Notes: generated by a model from the sequence alone, not told the origin. Counted from the first letter of the stretch, positions 35,991-45,881 are shown. The stretch: DNA of 64,000 bases from CAUZWH01 sp965224275 (GCA_965224275.1 CBDCYR010000005.1:496001-560000); one strand, 5' to 3'. Translations and numbers: made by a program.

Positions 35991-38249
35991 TCACATTATG
36001 AGCGACATGTCCCAAAGATCTGGGTCGTCGCTTCTCCTGACTTGGCTACCGATCATCTGGGCGCAGCCGGGACAATAGAATTCTAGAATGCGGATCTCTT
36101 CGGTCCGCCCGTGCACGTTCCATGAGCTAATTTCATCGAGCGATGCCTTGCGGACCAGCGCATAGCGCTTTGGATCCCCGTCCACCGGTCCTAGACGGGT
36201 CCCGCACTCGCGGCAGGCATAAGTCCGGTTGCCGCCGTTGTCGGCCACGACGGCGAGGCAATTACCTATCAGCGTCTCGACGGCGCTCTCGATCGGGGGC
36301 GCATTGGTGTTGGCGGTAACGTCGGGATCGCCGGGTTCAGACTCCTGGAGTCGTCGGTCGCGAATTTTTCGTCGCATCGCTTCGGTACCGGCTAGGTCAG
36401 CGATATCGCCGCTGTCTTCGAGGATCACGCCATAAACATTGCGCGCTGCCTGCGCCGATACCATTCCCACCCGTACATCCCGAACCACCCGCTCTGGTTC
36501 TCGCTGCAGCGGGTCGCCATATCCGCCACCACCGGAGGTAACCGCCAGCAGCGCGTCACCCGCGTTCAGCCCACCGCGATCAATCGCCGCGAGTTCGTCC
36601 TCACGCTCGAACGAAAAGACTTCGGCATCGGTCGGTATCCGGCCTTGAGCGACCAGTTCGGAAAAATCTGTTGCGCGCAGCAGACGCCGCACTTGTACAC
36701 TGCCGGGCAAGCCGCCAAACAGACCCTTGCATTCCGGATGGCTGACCCCGTGGGCGGTGACCGTGAATTCAACCGGGCCATCGTTCTTGTGTGGCGTGAT
36801 CATCGATTCAGTGCCGACTCCACCGCGCCGCCGACCGGGTCCGCCGGTATCCGCACACTGCTTACGGTAGAGGTACAGCAGCGGATATTGGTGTTCGTAG
36901 CTCTCCACGTTTGCAATCGCCTGACACGGAGATCCGGGCAGACCGGCGCTATCCGGGCCGTCGCGATCGCGCTTGGCGCCGGCCCCTCCGGCGTTGTCGA
37001 GCAGCAGGCCGGTGTAGCGGCTACCGTCGTTCTTGGCGCCGCTGACGATCGTACCCTGCCACGACGACGTCCAATTGGCCTGAGCCTCGATTTGGTACTT
37101 CTCCAACTGTGAGCACGCGAGCATTCGGGCAATCGCGCCGCTCGCAACTTGCTGGGTTTGGTAGATTGCGCCCACGGTGGCCATGCTCACCGCGGCCGGA
37201 TAGTTCGCTTTATTGATCGCTCCGTCGGGTCCTGTGATTGTGATCGGCCCCGATAGAAGAGCGCCTGGCGACCACGGCATGTCGTAACAGAGCATTGGCA
37301 GAACCGCGGACACCACCCCGCTCTCCATGCCGACCCAGGCGCTGTTGACTGGTCCTTCGACCTGGGCATGGGTACCGGCGAAGTCGAAAATCAACCGATC
37401 GCGCTTCTTGGTCATCGTCAAACGGATCGGGTACAGCTCGTCGTGAATGCCGTCGTGATCGAGGTATCCCTCCTCGATCCATGTACCATCGGGAAGTTCG
37501 CGCAACCGGCGTTCGAATGAGCGACGCGCGAGGTCAAGAATCTCATATACCGCACTGACAAATACGTCCTTGCCATATTCGTCAACGATGGCGTGAACGC
37601 GCTCGCGGGTACGGGTCACCGCCGCCAGGCGCGCGCGAAGATTAAGCGCGTTTAGGTCCGGCGTACGCGTGTTGCGCAGGATCAGCGCTTCGATGTCTGG
37701 TCGGACCTGCCCACCCTCGACCAAGCGCACTGGAGAGATTAGCGGCGGTTCGTTGTAAACATCCTTGGCACCCGCGGTGAACCCGCCTGGCACCGGACCA
37801 CCAACGTCGACATCGTGTAGCGCGATGCCGCTCCAGCAGATGATCTCACCATCCCAATGGATCGGCGCGAGCACCAGGAAATCGTTCATGTGCCCGGCAC
37901 CCGTCCACGGATCGTTGGTGATGTAGGCGTCACCGTCACCGATTCCGGGATTCTCTGCGAAGTGCTCGATGATGTATTTGGTCGCGACGTGAAGCGACAT
38001 TGATATGCGCGTTGTATAGACGCCGATGAAAATCGAATCGCCTTCGGGCGAGAGGACTGATGCGTTGAAATCCTTACTCTCATAGACCACCGGAGATCCC
38101 GAGATCTGCTCGGCCAGGCGGCCCTGCTCGTCGTTGATCATCCACAGGCGATGACGCAGCACCTCGAGCGTAATCGGGTCTATCCCTCCGGCCCGTGCGC
38201 GGGTTGGCTCGCGACCTTGCGTCGCTTCGGGGTGTTGCGAGATGCTCAT
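35991..38249 (-). CDS. hyuB: Hydantoinase B/N-methylhydantoinase-B-like subunit with zinc-ribbon tail
   Basis: 752 residues, homologous along its length to the protein at 8709-11018 (GGIDPITLEVLRHRLWMINDEQG; GDAYITNDPWTGAGHMNDFLVLAPIH). The C-terminal part again holds two C-x2-C pairs (YACRECGTRLG and FYCPGCAQMIG), a probable zinc site resembling acetone-carboxylase gamma. The hyuA gene lies 7 bp upstream, so the two form the usual AB complex for ATP-dependent opening of a cyclic amide (hydantoin, oxoproline) or carboxylation. Because the transporter genes follow directly, the imported compound is probably the substrate. Confidence 0.9.
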   Translation of the reverse strand: MSISQHPEATQGREPTRARAGGIDPITLEVLRHRLWMINDEQGRLAEQISGSPVVYESKDFNASVLSPEGDSIFIGVYTTRISMSLHVATKYIIEHFAENPGIGDGDAYITNDPWTGAGHMNDFLVLAPIHWDGEIICWSGIALHDVDVGGPVPGGFTAGAKDVYNEPPLISPVRLVEGGQVRPDIEALILRNTRTPDLNALNLRARLAAVTRTRERVHAIVDEYGKDVFVSAVYEILDLARRSFERRLRELPDGTWIEEGYLDHDGIHDELYPIRLTMTKKRDRLIFDFAGTHAQVEGPVNSAWVGMESGVVSAVLPMLCYDMPWSPGALLSGPITITGPDGAINKANYPAAVSMATVGAIYQTQQVASGAIARMLACSQLEKYQIEAQANWTSSWQGTIVSGAKNDGSRYTGLLLDNAGGAGAKRDRDGPDSAGLPGSPCQAIANVESYEHQYPLLYLYRKQCADTGGPGRRRGGVGTESMITPHKNDGPVEFTVTAHGVSHPECKGLFGGLPGSVQVRRLLRATDFSELVAQGRIPTDAEVFSFEREDELAAIDRGGLNAGDALLAVTSGGGGYGDPLQREPERVVRDVRVGMVSAQAARNVYGVILEDSGDIADLAGTEAMRRKIRDRRLQESEPGDPDVTANTNAPPIESAVETLIGNCLAVVADNGGNRTYACRECGTRLGPVDGDPKRYALVRKASLDEISSWNVHGRTEEIRILEFYCPGCAQMIGSQVRRSDDPDLWDMSLIM

Positions 38250-38256
38250 ATAAGCA

Positions 38257-40359
38257 TCATGGCGTCGGTGTGATGCGCAGGTTGAAATATTCGTCGACCG
38301 CGCCGATCATTCGCGGCGGAATTACCAAGGCATTCCCAGGTCGCTCGATGATGCATGGACCCGCAATGCTGTGACCAAATTCCAGTCTCGCGCCATCGTA
38401 AATCGGCGTATCCACAAATCCGTCGCGTTCGGCAAAGTACGCGGAACGCACCCCGACTTTGGCCAGATCAGGATCTGAACTCGTGGCTTTCGCCGCCGGT
38501 TGCAGGTCCGGCGTTACCGTGGCGCATCGTCCAACGACACGACATTTGAGGATCTCGATCGACATATTGCGGTATACCGAAATCTCGCCATAAACGGCCG
38601 CGTATTGGGCGCGGAAAGCTTCGCTTAAGCTGGCATCATCGTCGAGTGACAACGCCTCACTCAAAACCACGCCCATCCCGTTCGGCTGCAGCCGATACTT
38701 CATGTACAGGATGCGCTGGTAGTCGACGCTTTCCTCGTCGATCCCCTCCTCGGTGAACTGCTCGCGGAGTTTTTGTTCAAGCTCTCCATAGCGCTCCTCG
38801 AGGACAGCGCGATACTCATCGGTTAGGGGAAGGTCGGCCGGAAACGACGTTTCGAGGCTGTGCACGAGACCGCCCGTCAACATGCCGAGCGCCGAGAACA
38901 CGGTGGCGTGACTCGGAACGTAGATCTCACCGATGCCGAGTTCGCGACCGAGAAACGGTGAATGGGCCGGGCCCGCACCGCCATAGCAGAACAGGACGAA
39001 GTTTCGCGGGTCATGACCCTGTTCGATGGTTGCCTGACGGATCAGGTCAGCCATATGGGCATTCACGATTTTGAACGCGCCCGCCGCGGTTTCCTCAAGC
39101 GACATATTGAGGCTGTCAGCGATCGGCTGCAGCGCGTTTCGCGCCTGCTCGACATCGAGTTTCATGCGACCGCCGAGGAAGTTGTCGGGGTTGAGGTAGC
39201 CGAGAATGAGATCAACGTCGGTAACGGTTGGTTGGTCGCCGCCGAGTCCGTAGGCCGCCGGTCCCGGTGTTGATCCGGCGCTATGAGGCCCGACCCGGAG
39301 CAACCCATCCTCATCCAGCCAAACAATACTTCCGCCACCCGCACCAATCGTGTTGATCGCAATCTTGGGTATTAGGAACGTGTATTTTTCCAAGACCGGC
39401 TCTTCGTCGAGCGTCGGTTCGCCGCCGGTAATCACACTGACGTCGAACGACGTGCCCCCCATATCCGAACAGATCACCTGCTCTTTGCCATAGATTCGAG
39501 CAAAAAAGCTGGCGCCGAGCACGCCACCTGCCGGACCCGAATCGAGGGTCAGTAGGGGTTTGAGGGCCACCTCCTTAAGCGTGGTCAGCCCGCCCAGGCA
39601 ATGAGAGAAAAGCAAACCCCGGGTATAGCCCATCTCCCGCAGCCGGGTTTCCAGATCGCGGGCATAGCTCAGCACTCGCGGACCGAGATAGGCGGTCAAT
39701 GCGACCGTCGCGGTCCGCTCATACTCACCGAGAATTGGGGCAACTTCACTCGACGCATAGACCGCAAGACCGGGGGCAATTTTTTCGATCAGGGCGCGTG
39801 CACGTCGTTCGTGATCGTCACGAAAAAACGACCACAGGAACGCAACCGCAACCGATTCGATTCCTTGGCTCACGAACTCGGCTACAGCCGCCTCGACCTC
39901 GCTCTCGTTGAGGTCAACCAAAATGTCGCCGACCGAGTCGATTCGCTCGGAAATGCCACGGACGTCGAGTCGGTCCACAATCGGCGGTTCGGCTTTCGTC
40001 AGTTTCGACTGATGAATGATCTCCCGTTCCGAAAGTCCGGCGACTTTTTGCGCGACTTTGCCGATAAAAATCGCGTCTTCATGACCGCGGGTTGTGAGCA
40101 AACCCGTGCGGACACCTTTTCTTTCAATCATCGCGTTAGTCGCGACGGTGCACCCATGGATCAGAACGTCTGTTTCGGCCAGCAAGCGCTCCGGTGTCAG
40201 GTCAAGCGATGCCGAAGCTTCCGCTAATGATGCGATGAATCCGTCAGAGAAATTGGGTGGCGTCGACATGCTCTTGGCGACCGTCGCGATACGCCCATCG
40301 GCGTCGAGAACCGCGCAATCGGTGAACGTGCCACCGATATCGATCGCCACGTGATACAA
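38257..40359 (-). CDS. hyuA: Hydantoinase A/oxoprolinase-family ATP-dependent subunit
   Basis: 700 residues. ASKHA-type phosphate-binding motifs are present: VAIDIGGTFTDCAVLDADG near the N-terminus, HGCTVATNAMIERKG, and DMGGTSFDVSVITGG with GAGGGSIVWLDEDG in the centre. HyuA uses ATP to activate the cyclic amide or the bicarbonate/ketone. A TTG start at 40359 is proposed because it has a GGGAGGAAG ribosome site; GTG at 40350 is an alternative. First gene of the minus-strand hyuAB-ABC-ridA run, transcribed away from the HDO 2/molybdenum hydroxylase operon with 122 bp between. Confidence 0.88.
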   Translation of the reverse strand: MYHVAIDIGGTFTDCAVLDADGRIATVAKSMSTPPNFSDGFIASLAEASASLDLTPERLLAETDVLIHGCTVATNAMIERKGVRTGLLTTRGHEDAIFIGKVAQKVAGLSEREIIHQSKLTKAEPPIVDRLDVRGISERIDSVGDILVDLNESEVEAAVAEFVSQGIESVAVAFLWSFFRDDHERRARALIEKIAPGLAVYASSEVAPILGEYERTATVALTAYLGPRVLSYARDLETRLREMGYTRGLLFSHCLGGLTTLKEVALKPLLTLDSGPAGGVLGASFFARIYGKEQVICSDMGGTSFDVSVITGGEPTLDEEPVLEKYTFLIPKIAINTIGAGGGSIVWLDEDGLLRVGPHSAGSTPGPAAYGLGGDQPTVTDVDLILGYLNPDNFLGGRMKLDVEQARNALQPIADSLNMSLEETAAGAFKIVNAHMADLIRQATIEQGHDPRNFVLFCYGGAGPAHSPFLGRELGIGEIYVPSHATVFSALGMLTGGLVHSLETSFPADLPLTDEYRAVLEERYGELEQKLREQFTEEGIDEESVDYQRILYMKYRLQPNGMGVVLSEALSLDDDASLSEAFRAQYAAVYGEISVYRNMSIEILKCRVVGRCATVTPDLQPAAKATSSDPDLAKVGVRSAYFAERDGFVDTPIYDGARLEFGHSIAGPCIIERPGNALVIPPRMIGAVDEYFNLRITPTP

Positions 40360-40481
40360 GGCTTCCTCCCACCCTCGGCAAAGCAGATACCGGCGCACTG
40401 ACCGAGTCAAGCGACGGCAGCCGCCGCAATTGACCACCGCACCAGCACTGCTTACGCTCTTCTATAAAGAAGGGGGTCACA

Positions 40482-41252
40482 ATGGCATCACATCTGAAGT
40501 CCGACCTCGACAAGCCGCTTAGCGCCGAGTTGAGGGAAATTCGCGACCTGTGGCACGTGAAGAACCATCCCCTGTTCCAAGATTGGCGACACGGCAAACT
40601 TGAGCTCATACACATGGGCGTCTACATGGCTCAACATCAGGAGCACGTCCGTAGCGTCCTCAAACACTATCCGATCATTCTGACCAAGGCGCCGCCGGAC
40701 GCGCGTCACTTCGCGCTCGATAATCTCGCGGAAGAAGCAGGAATCGTGGGCGGGGGTATGGGCGAACGCGATGCGGTCGACCACCAAGAGCTGATTTACC
40801 GGTTCACCCGTTATTGCGGAATGACCGACGACGAAGCCAACAACATCGAGGTGCTGCCAGCGTGGCGTTCGCGCTCGAATTACTGCATCCGCACGCTCTA
40901 TGAGCAGCCGGCGGAAATATATATGGCCGGCATTTCGATTAGCGAATCGCAAGAGGTCGGACAAAACCGCGAATGCACGGTTCCCGGGTTTATCGAACAC
41001 TACGGTTTCGAAGAAAGTGCAATCGAGATCGGCTTTTTTACCGAGCACGCGCTGGCCGATGAAGACCATGGGCGCCGTCAGGTCGAAATGGCCGAGCAAT
41101 ATGTGACGACCCAGGAAATGCGCGACCACGCACTGAACGTTGCGTGGACCTTCGGCCAGCTCAAATGGGGCGCGATCGACGAACTCTACAACCGAATCGT
41201 CCTCGGTGAACCGCCGCGCCTGCCCGAAGGTATCGACGCTTTCGCCGCTTAA
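40482..41252 (+). CDS. Heme-oxygenase-like diiron oxidase (HDO/CADD/PqqC-type) 2
   Basis: 256 residues, helical. HDO ligands: E84/E85 in NLAEEAG, H101 in VDHQELIYRF, E155 in SISESQE, and H189-x3-D193-x2-H196 in FFTEHALADEDHG. It therefore has a complete set for a diiron site. The gene starts the divergent plus-strand operon and is followed after only 9 bp by the molybdenum hydroxylase large subunit, so both oxidations should act in one pathway. It is more than 20 residues longer than HDO 1, with the extra length mostly at the N-terminus and before the third ligand. Confidence 0.85.
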   Translation: MASHLKSDLDKPLSAELREIRDLWHVKNHPLFQDWRHGKLELIHMGVYMAQHQEHVRSVLKHYPIILTKAPPDARHFALDNLAEEAGIVGGGMGERDAVDHQELIYRFTRYCGMTDDEANNIEVLPAWRSRSNYCIRTLYEQPAEIYMAGISISESQEVGQNRECTVPGFIEHYGFEESAIEIGFFTEHALADEDHGRRQVEMAEQYVTTQEMRDHALNVAWTFGQLKWGAIDELYNRIVLGEPPRLPEGIDAFAA

Positions 41253-41261
41253 GGTATCGAC

Positions 41262-43586
41262 GTGGCAAACCGGGGCGTTGGCGCGCCGCTACGGCGCAAG
41301 GAGGATGATCGCTTCCTCAGGGGTCGGGCGCGTTATGTGCGCGACATCGTTTTGCCCGGCATGTGGAACGCTGCGTTCCTACGCAGCGACGTCGCCCACG
41401 CGCGCATCAAGTCGATTACCAAACCGGCTGGAAACGAGAAGCACGTCTTTGTTGCCGCGGATTTAGAGGGACTCAACCCAATCCGCGCGGTCTCGGGCAT
41501 TCCGGGATCTAACAGCGCCGACTACCCGGTCCTGGCGACCGACAAGGTCCGTTACGTCGGACAGCCGGTCGCGGTCGCAGTGGCCCCGACCCGCGCCGAA
41601 GCCGAAACCCTAGCTCAGCAAATCGAGGTTACCTACGAGCCGTTACCCTGCGTCATCAATACGCGCGCCGCGCTGGAGGATAACGCGCCGCTAGTTCACG
41701 AAGCCTGGAGCAACAACGTGCTGAGCCAACTGACGATCGTCGGCGGTGATATCGATGAGGCCAAGCGACTCGCGACAAACGTGACCACGCGACGTTATCG
41801 GACCAGCCGCCAGGCGATGGTGCCGATGGAAATGCGCGGCACCCTGGCACATTACGACGAACGGCTCGACGAACTCGTCGTTCATATGTCGACCCAGATG
41901 CCGCATCTCATGCAAATCGGCCTGGCGCGATTTTTCGGCATTCCACAGAGCCAGGTTCGAGTCATCTCTCCCGATGTCGGAGGTGGCTTCGGCCTGAAGA
42001 TATTTCTCGACGCCGAGTGTGTGGCGACGTGCTGGCTGGCGCGCAAACTGCGCCGCCCAATACGCTGGCTCCAGGATTGTTTCGAGCATCTAACCGGCGA
42101 TGCCAACTGCCGCGAACATCACTACGACATCACTGCCTATACCGATGACGCCGGACAGGTGCTGGGCGTGGACGCCGATATTCTGGTCGACGCCGGCGCC
42201 TATTCAATCTGGCCTTGGACTTCTGGTGTCGAAGCCGGCATGGCCGGCGGCCTTCTGTTCGGGCCCTACGACATTGCCAACTATCGTGCCCACGCCTATG
42301 CGGTCGCGACCAACAAACCGCCGACCTGCGTCTACCGTGGCGTTGCCCGGCCGGGTGCATGTTTTGCCACCGAACTGCTGATCGATGCGGTGGCACGGGA
42401 TCTGTCGCTTGATCCCTACACCATTCGTCTCGACAATCTCGTGAAGCCCGAGCAGATGCCTTACACGTCGGTGACCAACAAACTCTACGACACCGGCGAC
42501 TATCCAGAGAGCCTGCGCCGCGCCGCGAAACTCGTGAATTACCCGTCAGTCCGCGACGCCGGTACGGCGGCGGACGGCCGCCTGGTCGGCGTCGGCTTTG
42601 CCACCTATATCGAGCAAACCGCCCACGGCGCCCCGGTTATTGCCGCGTGGGGCCCGGAAATCGTTCCCGGCATGGAAACCGCCGCCGTCCGTCTTTCGGT
42701 CGATGGCGGCTTGATGCTCGAGGTCGCGATCCACTCGCACGGACAAGGTCTCGAGACGACCCTGGCGCAAGTCGCCCATGAAATCCTCGGCATCGATCTC
42801 GACCACGTCGCGGTGCGCTTTGGTGATACCGCCATCTCGCCATTTGGCACCGGTACTTACGCGTCGCGCAGCATGGTGATGGCCGGTGGTGCGGTGGCGA
42901 CTGGCTGCCGTGTGCTGGCCGATCGCCTGCGCGCGATCGGCGCACACCTGCTGCAATCCAAATTTGACGACGTCCGCGTTGAGGACGGCGAGGTCGTGGG
43001 GCCCAGTGGCAATGTGAGCTTCGCCGATATCGGCCGCGCCTGGTACACCCACCCCGAAGATCTACCGCCGGATGTCGATCCCGGCGGATTGACGGTGACG
43101 CAAGGGTATAAGGCCGAAACCGATCTGGGGGTGTGCGCCTATGCGACACATGCCGCGGTTGTCGCTGTCGACCCCGAGATCGGCAGCGTCGAGCTGATCG
43201 ACTACGCGATCGTCGAGGATTGCGGAACCATGGTTAATCCCATGATCGTCGAGGGCCAAATTTTGGGGGGAACCGCGCAAGGCATCGGCACGGCCCTGTT
43301 TGAGGAGGCCTTATTTGATGCGGATGGTCAGCCGCAAGCCGTGACGCTCGCCGACTACCACCTTCCCGGCGCCGCTGAACTGCCAGACTTCAAAATCGAA
43401 CACATGGAGTCGCCGTCCCCCTACACTGAATTCGGTATGAAGGGCATGGGCGAGGGTGGCGCGATTGCGCCGCCCGCAGCTGTCACCAATGCCGTTAACG
43501 ATGCACTCCGAGACCTTGGCGCAGTACTGTCCGAAACACCGGTTACACCCAAGCGCATTCTCGCTGCGCTCGCCGCAGCCCAATGA
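41262..43586 (+). CDS. Molybdenum hydroxylase large subunit (xanthine dehydrogenase/CoxL family)
   Basis: 774 residues, GTG start. Molybdopterin-cytosine-dinucleotide-binding blocks are recognisable: GGGFGLKIFLDAECVATCWLARKLRRPIRW and PPTCVYRGVARPGACFATE. The catalytic Glu is in GMKGMGEGGAIAPPAAV. The active-site loop lacks the Cys motif of true CO dehydrogenase (form I), so it is a form II or N-heteroaromatic hydroxylase, inserting water-derived oxygen next to a ring nitrogen or into an aldehyde. The ATG of the FAD subunit overlaps its stop by 4 bp. Confidence 0.9.
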   Translation: MANRGVGAPLRRKEDDRFLRGRARYVRDIVLPGMWNAAFLRSDVAHARIKSITKPAGNEKHVFVAADLEGLNPIRAVSGIPGSNSADYPVLATDKVRYVGQPVAVAVAPTRAEAETLAQQIEVTYEPLPCVINTRAALEDNAPLVHEAWSNNVLSQLTIVGGDIDEAKRLATNVTTRRYRTSRQAMVPMEMRGTLAHYDERLDELVVHMSTQMPHLMQIGLARFFGIPQSQVRVISPDVGGGFGLKIFLDAECVATCWLARKLRRPIRWLQDCFEHLTGDANCREHHYDITAYTDDAGQVLGVDADILVDAGAYSIWPWTSGVEAGMAGGLLFGPYDIANYRAHAYAVATNKPPTCVYRGVARPGACFATELLIDAVARDLSLDPYTIRLDNLVKPEQMPYTSVTNKLYDTGDYPESLRRAAKLVNYPSVRDAGTAADGRLVGVGFATYIEQTAHGAPVIAAWGPEIVPGMETAAVRLSVDGGLMLEVAIHSHGQGLETTLAQVAHEILGIDLDHVAVRFGDTAISPFGTGTYASRSMVMAGGAVATGCRVLADRLRAIGAHLLQSKFDDVRVEDGEVVGPSGNVSFADIGRAWYTHPEDLPPDVDPGGLTVTQGYKAETDLGVCAYATHAAVVAVDPEIGSVELIDYAIVEDCGTMVNPMIVEGQILGGTAQGIGTALFEEALFDADGQPQAVTLADYHLPGAAELPDFKIEHMESPSPYTEFGMKGMGEGGAIAPPAAVTNAVNDALRDLGAVLSETPVTPKRILAALAAAQ

Positions 43587-44434
43587 AGCCGGCACCGTTC
43601 GACTATCAGCGCCCCGCCGATCTCGCCGGTGCGATCGCGTTGTTGGCTGGCGCGGATGGCGATGCTCGGCCGCTGGCCGGTGGACAGTCGCTCGGGCCGA
43701 TGCTGAACCTGCGTCTGCTGGCGCCGGTGCTCTTGGTCGATATCTCACGCCTTGAGGAGCTCACGCATATCGAATCCGACGATGCTGGGGTGGTGGTCGG
43801 CGGCGCGGTACGCCATGCCGCATTCGAAGATGGCGAGGTTCCCGATGTCGCCGGCGGCATGCTCCAACACGTCGCCCGCGGTCTCGCCTACCGCGCCGTA
43901 CGCAATCGCGGCACGATTGGCGGCAGCCTGGCCCACGCCGACCCGGCCGCTGATTGGCCGCCGGTCATGCTGGCGCTTGGCGCAGAAATCCGGACCGCAA
44001 GTGTCGGCGGAGGGAGGTCACTAGCGCCCGCCGCGCTGGCCGACGGAATCCTCACGACGGTGCTGAGCCACGATGAATTGATCAGCAGCATTCACATACC
44101 CCGCCTTGCGCCCGGTGCACGGTGGGGCCACTACAAGATCTGCAGAAAGCCCGGCGAATTTGCCGACTCGATCGCCGCCGTCATGATCGATCGCGAGAAC
44201 GCGCGCTGCCGCGTCGCACTCGGCAGCCCCGATCACCCGCCGCAATATTTGGAGCGAACAGCTGCGCTGCTTTGCGACGTAGCAACATGGTCAGACTCGC
44301 TTGCGCCCGCGATCAAGGCCGCGGTCATCGACGACCTCACCGGCGCCGGCCGCTCGCCGGAGACAGAGCCGTACGGCTTTCGGATTCATCCGGTAAGCGT
44401 CGCCCGTGCTACCCGCGAGGCGTTCTCGCGATGA
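43583..44434 (+). CDS. Molybdenum hydroxylase FAD-binding subunit (CoxM family)
   Basis: 283 residues. The FAD signature LAGGQSLGPMLNLRLLAPVLLVDISRL and the second FAD block RAVRNRGTIGGSLAHADPAADWPPVMLALG are intact. It carries electrons from the iron-sulfur subunit to the acceptor. Overlaps of 4 bp at both ends (ATGA with the large subunit and with the [2Fe-2S] subunit) show tight coupling and the order L-M-S. Confidence 0.92.
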   Translation: MKPAPFDYQRPADLAGAIALLAGADGDARPLAGGQSLGPMLNLRLLAPVLLVDISRLEELTHIESDDAGVVVGGAVRHAAFEDGEVPDVAGGMLQHVARGLAYRAVRNRGTIGGSLAHADPAADWPPVMLALGAEIRTASVGGGRSLAPAALADGILTTVLSHDELISSIHIPRLAPGARWGHYKICRKPGEFADSIAAVMIDRENARCRVALGSPDHPPQYLERTAALLCDVATWSDSLAPAIKAAVIDDLTGAGRSPETEPYGFRIHPVSVARATREAFSR

Positions 44435-44907
44435 AGATTGAATTGACCCTCAATGGCGACGCGATCACCGCGGACATTGAACCGAACCTCTCGCTCGCCG
44501 ATTTCATTCGCGAACATCTGGCGCAAACCGGCACGCACCTCACCTGTGAGCACGGCGTGTGCGGGGCGTGCACGATCCTGATTGACGACGAGCCCGTCCG
44601 CTCCTGTATTACCTATGCGGTTGCCTGCGACGGCATCGATGTTCGTACGGTCGAGGGATTCGATGACGACCCCCTGATGGCAACGCTGCGGCGCTGCTTC
44701 ACCGAGGATCATGCCTTACAATGTGGTTGGTGCACCCCCGGAATGCTGGTGACGGCACGCGATATCGTCACTCGACTACCAGATGCCGACCGCGCCCTGA
44801 TCCGCTACGAACTCAGCGGCAATCTGTGCCGATGCACCGGCTATCAAGGACTGGTTAACGCCATCGAACGGGCGATCCGCGAGACTTCTCAAGCCACCGG
44901 CGACTGA
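44431..44907 (+). CDS. Molybdenum hydroxylase [2Fe-2S] subunit (CoxS family)
   Basis: 158 residues. The plant-type cluster ligands are in CEHGVCGACTILIDDEPVRSC; the second, helical-domain cluster uses CGWCTPGM and CRCTGY. The start at 44431 was set by the 4-bp overlap and the normal family N-terminus MKIELTLNGD. It completes a three-subunit hydroxylase with the two preceding genes. Confidence 0.93.
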   Translation: MKIELTLNGDAITADIEPNLSLADFIREHLAQTGTHLTCEHGVCGACTILIDDEPVRSCITYAVACDGIDVRTVEGFDDDPLMATLRRCFTEDHALQCGWCTPGMLVTARDIVTRLPDADRALIRYELSGNLCRCTGYQGLVNAIERAIRETSQATGD

Positions 44908-44920
44908 GTCTCACGCGTCA

Positions 44921-44965
44921 CCCCCAACCCAATCTTCTTCCCCAAGGGAGAAGACTAGGTGGGGG
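44921..44965. terminator. Inverted repeat between convergent operons
   Basis: CCCCCAACCCAATCTTCT and a mostly complementary right arm (AGAAGACTAGGTGGGGG, ending 44965) form a long imperfect hairpin. It sits between the hydroxylase stop (44907 +) and the HDO 3 stop (44994 -). Confidence 0.6.
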
Positions 44966-44993
44966 ATTTAGACCACGATTCTTAGTGTTAACT

Positions 44994-45797
44994 CTACTGG
45001 GACTGGGACTGACTCTTGGGCCCGAACTTGCGATAGATCGCGTCCCATTGGGCCAGCCAGAGCTCCATGCTAAGCGTCGCCGCTTCACGCGCGCGGCGCT
45101 GCAGCTCCGGCGTAGTGGCATAGCGATCGACGATATCGACGCCAACATCGGCGTGTTCGAGATCCAGGGTTCCGTGCTCGGTCCAGAACTCAACGTCCTT
45201 TTCGTTGCACCCATAATGTTCCTGGAACCCGACCGACAGCTTGTCGGAAGCGAACGGGAAGCCACGCAGCGCCAGGCCGGTCGCCGAAATCGTCTGCACC
45301 AGTGAGGAATGCTGGGAATAATTGTTGAAACCGTCCCAAGCTTCTTCCTCGAACACCCGCACACAGCATTCTTCGAGTGCCGAGCGCGCCGCGGAGGTGG
45401 CGTCGACGAACAGGATGAACGCATAGGTCTCCGGCAGGTACATCTCGAGAAAGTCTTCCGGCATCTTGACGCCGATTTTCTTGCAAAAGGCGTAGTACAT
45501 CGGCGTGTGGAACACTTCCTCGGCGACCTCTTTGATCAGCGCGTTCTGCAATTCGTAATCATGCGCCGCGCAATGCTGCAGGCGCATCGACATGCGCCGA
45601 TAGGTCCCCCGCACGATCGGAATGAATTCTTTGGTGAATCCGCGGATCAGCTCCATCGACGCGACACCCGCCACGACGTCCTCGACGATCGGATGGTTCG
45701 TCATGGCATCGTAGCGCGGGGCGAGCTCGGCCATGACTTCGGCAGCGAAGCCGGTTTTCGGTCGTCTCAATTCGAGCGGTTCGATTTCAAGGGTCAT
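44994..45797 (-). CDS. Heme-oxygenase-like diiron oxidase family (HDO/PqqC-type) 3, one ligand missing
   Basis: 267 residues. The first pair E93/E94...H97 (AEEVFHTPMYYAF) and the last trio H208-x3-D212-x2-H215 (FWTEHGTLDLEHAD) match the HDO pattern. The central Glu, present in the other three copies 31-34 residues before the first His of the trio, is not there: this stretch reads SATGLALRGFPFASDKLS. The site may be mononuclear, use another ligand, or be non-catalytic. GGGAGGAAA precedes the start. It is the last gene of the minus-strand run from 52.1 kb and faces the molybdenum hydroxylase operon. Confidence 0.83.
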   Translation of the reverse strand: MTLEIEPLELRRPKTGFAAEVMAELAPRYDAMTNHPIVEDVVAGVASMELIRGFTKEFIPIVRGTYRRMSMRLQHCAAHDYELQNALIKEVAEEVFHTPMYYAFCKKIGVKMPEDFLEMYLPETYAFILFVDATSAARSALEECCVRVFEEEAWDGFNNYSQHSSLVQTISATGLALRGFPFASDKLSVGFQEHYGCNEKDVEFWTEHGTLDLEHADVGVDIVDRYATTPELQRRAREAATLSMELWLAQWDAIYRKFGPKSQSQSQ

Positions 45798-45881
45798 TGG
45801 GTTTCCTCCCGGTGAGTTCGTTACCCGCAGCTACCAAACACCGCTGCAGTGGGCGAATATATGAGCTTAGCGCCTCATCGA

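Noticed and set aside
41262..44907. Aerobic CO dehydrogenase (coxLMS)
   Set aside because: Subunit order and overlaps fit, but the large-subunit active loop has no form I CODH Cys motif, so a generic molybdenum hydroxylase is called.
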